Assembly (NCBI RefSeq): GCF_000952155.1
Contig: NZ_JYON01000024.1
Span: 1 to 64,000 of the forward strand
DNA from: Aliterella atlantica CENA595
GTDB lineage: Bacteria > Cyanobacteriota > Cyanobacteriia > Cyanobacteriales > Chroococcidiopsidaceae
Direction of reading: 5' to 3'
Length of the DNA stretch: 64,000 nucleotides
The notes below the pieces were generated by a model, which made no database searches, was not told the origin of the DNA, and was given only the letters and a program-made list of their open reading frames with translations. Both the position numbers and the translations under genes were made by a program. Of this stretch, positions 62,528-64,000 are shown one piece after another; positions within the stretch are counted from its first letter, which is position 1; each line of letters starts with the position of its first letter.

Positions 62528-63373
62528 ATGTCACCAGTTTGGACAATTAAAGAACGCTCTTTTAACTGGGGATCTCGTACCTATTTGATGGGCGTGCTAA
62601 ATGTCACGCCTGATAGTTTTAGCGATGGGGGTGAATTTAATACTCCAGGGACAGCGTTAGCACAAGCACAGCAGCTTGTTAGCGCTGGGGCTGACATCAT
62701 TGATATCGGCGGACAATCGACGCGTCCAGGAGCGGTGCAAATCTCTCAAACAGAAGAACTCGATCGCATCCTTTCAGTTTTAGAATTATTGCGATCGCAT
62801 ATTGCAGTGCCAATTTCTGTTGATACCACACGCGCCGCAGTAGCTAAAGCCGCAATTTCTGCTGGAGCAGATATAGTTAATGATATCTCTGGCGGTACTT
62901 TTGACGCTGCCATGCTCCCAACTGTAGCCGAAGTTAACGTGCCAATTGTGCTGATGCATACGCGCGGTACGCCGCAAACGATGCAACAAATGACCGACTA
63001 TCAAAATTTGTTATTAGAAATATCCGAGTTTTTGGATAATCAAATTAAGCAAGCGATCGCCTGTGGCATTAGTAAAGACAAAATTATCATCGATCCTGGC
63101 ATTGGTTTTGCCAAGAATTACGCCCAAAACTTAGAAATTCTGCGTAATATCTCCACTTTTAGCCCTCTAAATTGCCCGATCTTAGTCGGAGCATCGCGCA
63201 AAAGCTTTATCGGGCGCATCCTCAATCAACCAGATCCCAAAGCGCGAGTTTGGGGAACAGCAGCAGCGTGTACGAGTGCGATCGCTGCTGGTGCTGATAT
63301 ATTAAGGGTGCATGACGTAAAAGAAATGCACGATGTCTGCCGTGTTGCTGATGCTATATTTAGAGTTCCCTAA
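62528..63373 (+). CDS. folP: dihydropteroate synthase
   Basis: Joins 4-aminobenzoate to the pterin pyrophosphate in folate synthesis. [20 protein letters not shown] (pyrophosphate site), [50 protein letters not shown] and [15 protein letters not shown] are all diagnostic. The frame opens at 62474, but ATG 62528 ([12 protein letters not shown]) is the likely start, giving 281 aa. It is 60 bases after tpiA. The 3' end overlaps the convergent rpiA gene by 14 bases. Confidence 0.95.
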   Translation: MSPVWTIKERSFNWGSRTYLMGVLNVTPDSFSDGGEFNTPGTALAQAQQLVSAGADIIDIGGQSTRPGAVQISQTEELDRILSVLELLRSHIAVPISVDTTRAAVAKAAISAGADIVNDISGGTFDAAMLPTVAEVNVPIVLMHTRGTPQTMQQMTDYQNLLLEISEFLDNQIKQAIACGISKDKIIIDPGIGFAKNYAQNLEILRNISTFSPLNCPILVGASRKSFIGRILNQPDPKARVWGTAAACTSAIAAGADILRVHDVKEMHDVCRVADAIFRVP

Positions 63374-64000
63374 CGCTGGGTTGACCATCTTTGACTTCGC
63401 CGATCAATACTAAATCGGTAACGCCGACAAAGATGCCATTTTCTAGCACTCCAGGAATATTGTTCAATGTCTTTTCTAAATTTGCTGGATCGTCAATCGC
63501 ATCAAATCTAACATCAATTACCATATTGCCTTGATCGGTAATTACTGGACCTGCTTTTTTGACTCCCATTCGCAATTCTGGCTTACCGCCTAGTTTTTTA
63601 ATTGCTTGCATGACTGGAGAAATCGCCATTGGGATAACTTCTACAGGTACGGGAAAGCTAGAACCCAAACGATCTACTATTTTGGAACTATCGACAACGA
63701 CAATAAATTGCTCTGCTAGATAATCGACAATTTTCTCGCGAGTATGCGCTGCGCCGCCACCTTTGATTAAATTTTTCTGAGGATCGACTTCATCAGCGCC
63801 ATCGATAGCAATATCAATACGATCTACAGCATCTAAAGTAGTTAAAGGAATACCGTACTGCTTGGCTAGCACTTCAGCTTGAAATGATGTGGGAATACCA
63901 ACAATATTTTGCAAATCGCCAGATTTTAAGCGATCACCAAGATACTCAATTGTATATGCTGTTGTCGAACCTGTCCCCAATCCTACAATAGAGTTAGATT
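63360..64000 (-). CDS. rpiA: ribose-5-phosphate isomerase A (5' end beyond the window)
   Basis: Converts ribose-5-phosphate to ribulose-5-phosphate (pentose phosphate and Calvin pathways). At the window edge the frame reads [20 protein letters not shown], the N-terminal phosphate-binding region, then [20 protein letters not shown] and [16 protein letters not shown]. The last 200 residues are complete, stopping at 63360. The start codon is past base 64000; nothing suggests truncation other than the window edge. Confidence 0.93.
   Translation of the reverse strand, partial: SNSIVGLGTGSTTAYTIEYLGDRLKSGDLQNIVGIPTSFQAEVLAKQYGIPLTTLDAVDRIDIAIDGADEVDPQKNLIKGGGAAHTREKIVDYLAEQFIVVVDSSKIVDRLGSSFPVPVEVIPMAISPVMQAIKKLGGKPELRMGVKKAGPVITDQGNMVIDVRFDAIDDPANLEKTLNNIPGVLENGIFVGVTDLVLIGEVKDGQPSVREL

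Overview
The window is chromosomal DNA of a cyanobacterium. The evidence is a complete kaiA-kaiB-kaiC clock cluster, very frequent HIP1 octamers (GCGATCGC) inside and between genes, cyanobacterial-type families (Ycf20/DUF565, PatD-like, plant-type glycerate kinase, DICT-type sensor kinases) and the cyanobacterial bamA-lpxC-fabZ-lpxA-lpxB cluster. The short KaiA (113 aa, only the C-terminal domain) is like that of Nostoc-type cyanobacteria rather than the ~284-aa Synechococcus form, so a Nostocales or Chroococcidiopsidales relative is likely. Species cannot be fixed from the sequence alone. No insertion sequence, prophage or CRISPR array was seen.

Layout. 0.4-8 kb: small conserved protein, MltA-type lytic transglycosylase, YdeI-like protein, DUF5895-like protein, Na+/H+ antiporter, tandem ATP-binding peptide-transport ATPase, PatD-like protein. 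8-16.5 kb: Rel (p)ppGpp enzyme, SelO AMPylase, glycerate kinase with Ycf20-like protein, GT39 glycosyltransferase. 16.5-23.5 kb: a decayed two-partner-secretion exoprotein remnant, an EF-hand protein, a hybrid histidine kinase with degenerate receivers divergent from kaiABC. 23.5-26.6 kb: tRNA-Arg(CCG) and a VWA / PP2C phosphatase / kinase-with-zinc-ribbon triad (TerY-P type). 26.9-29.6 kb: accessory stretch with BrnT-BrnA toxin-antitoxin, an orphan RHH-like protein and a solitary cytosine-5 methyltransferase. 29.6-35.5 kb: outer-membrane and lipid A operon. 35.9-45.8 kb: purC, Tat-exported amine oxidase, a photolyase/cryptochrome split into two genes, ExoD, lipid kinase, an unusual PlsY-like/phosphotransferase fusion, aldo-keto reductase, acetyltransferase. 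46-51 kb: an ABC-2 exporter whose two permeases are separated by a nonsense-broken nuclease-like gene and an Rpn-like gene, then a MazEF-type pair. 51-64 kb: bioF, two stress proteins, two convergent related sensor kinases with complementary defects, murE, a glutaredoxin-like protein, cysH, an SbcD-like nuclease, tpiA, folP and the start-truncated rpiA at the window edge.

How genes work together. The kai genes form the circadian oscillator, and the neighbouring hybrid kinase is a candidate input/output partner. The lpx/fabZ/bamA operon couples lipid A synthesis to outer-membrane protein assembly. The VWA-PP2C-kinase triad is a self-contained phosphorylation switch. The items most worth follow-up are the convergent kinase pair at 54.3-57.3 kb (one keeps the phospho-accepting His but has lost the ATP-binding glycine boxes; the other keeps the ATP-binding boxes but has Gln in place of His), the PlsY-phosphotransferase fusion at 41.4-44.3 kb, and the split photolyase at 38.5-39.8 kb.
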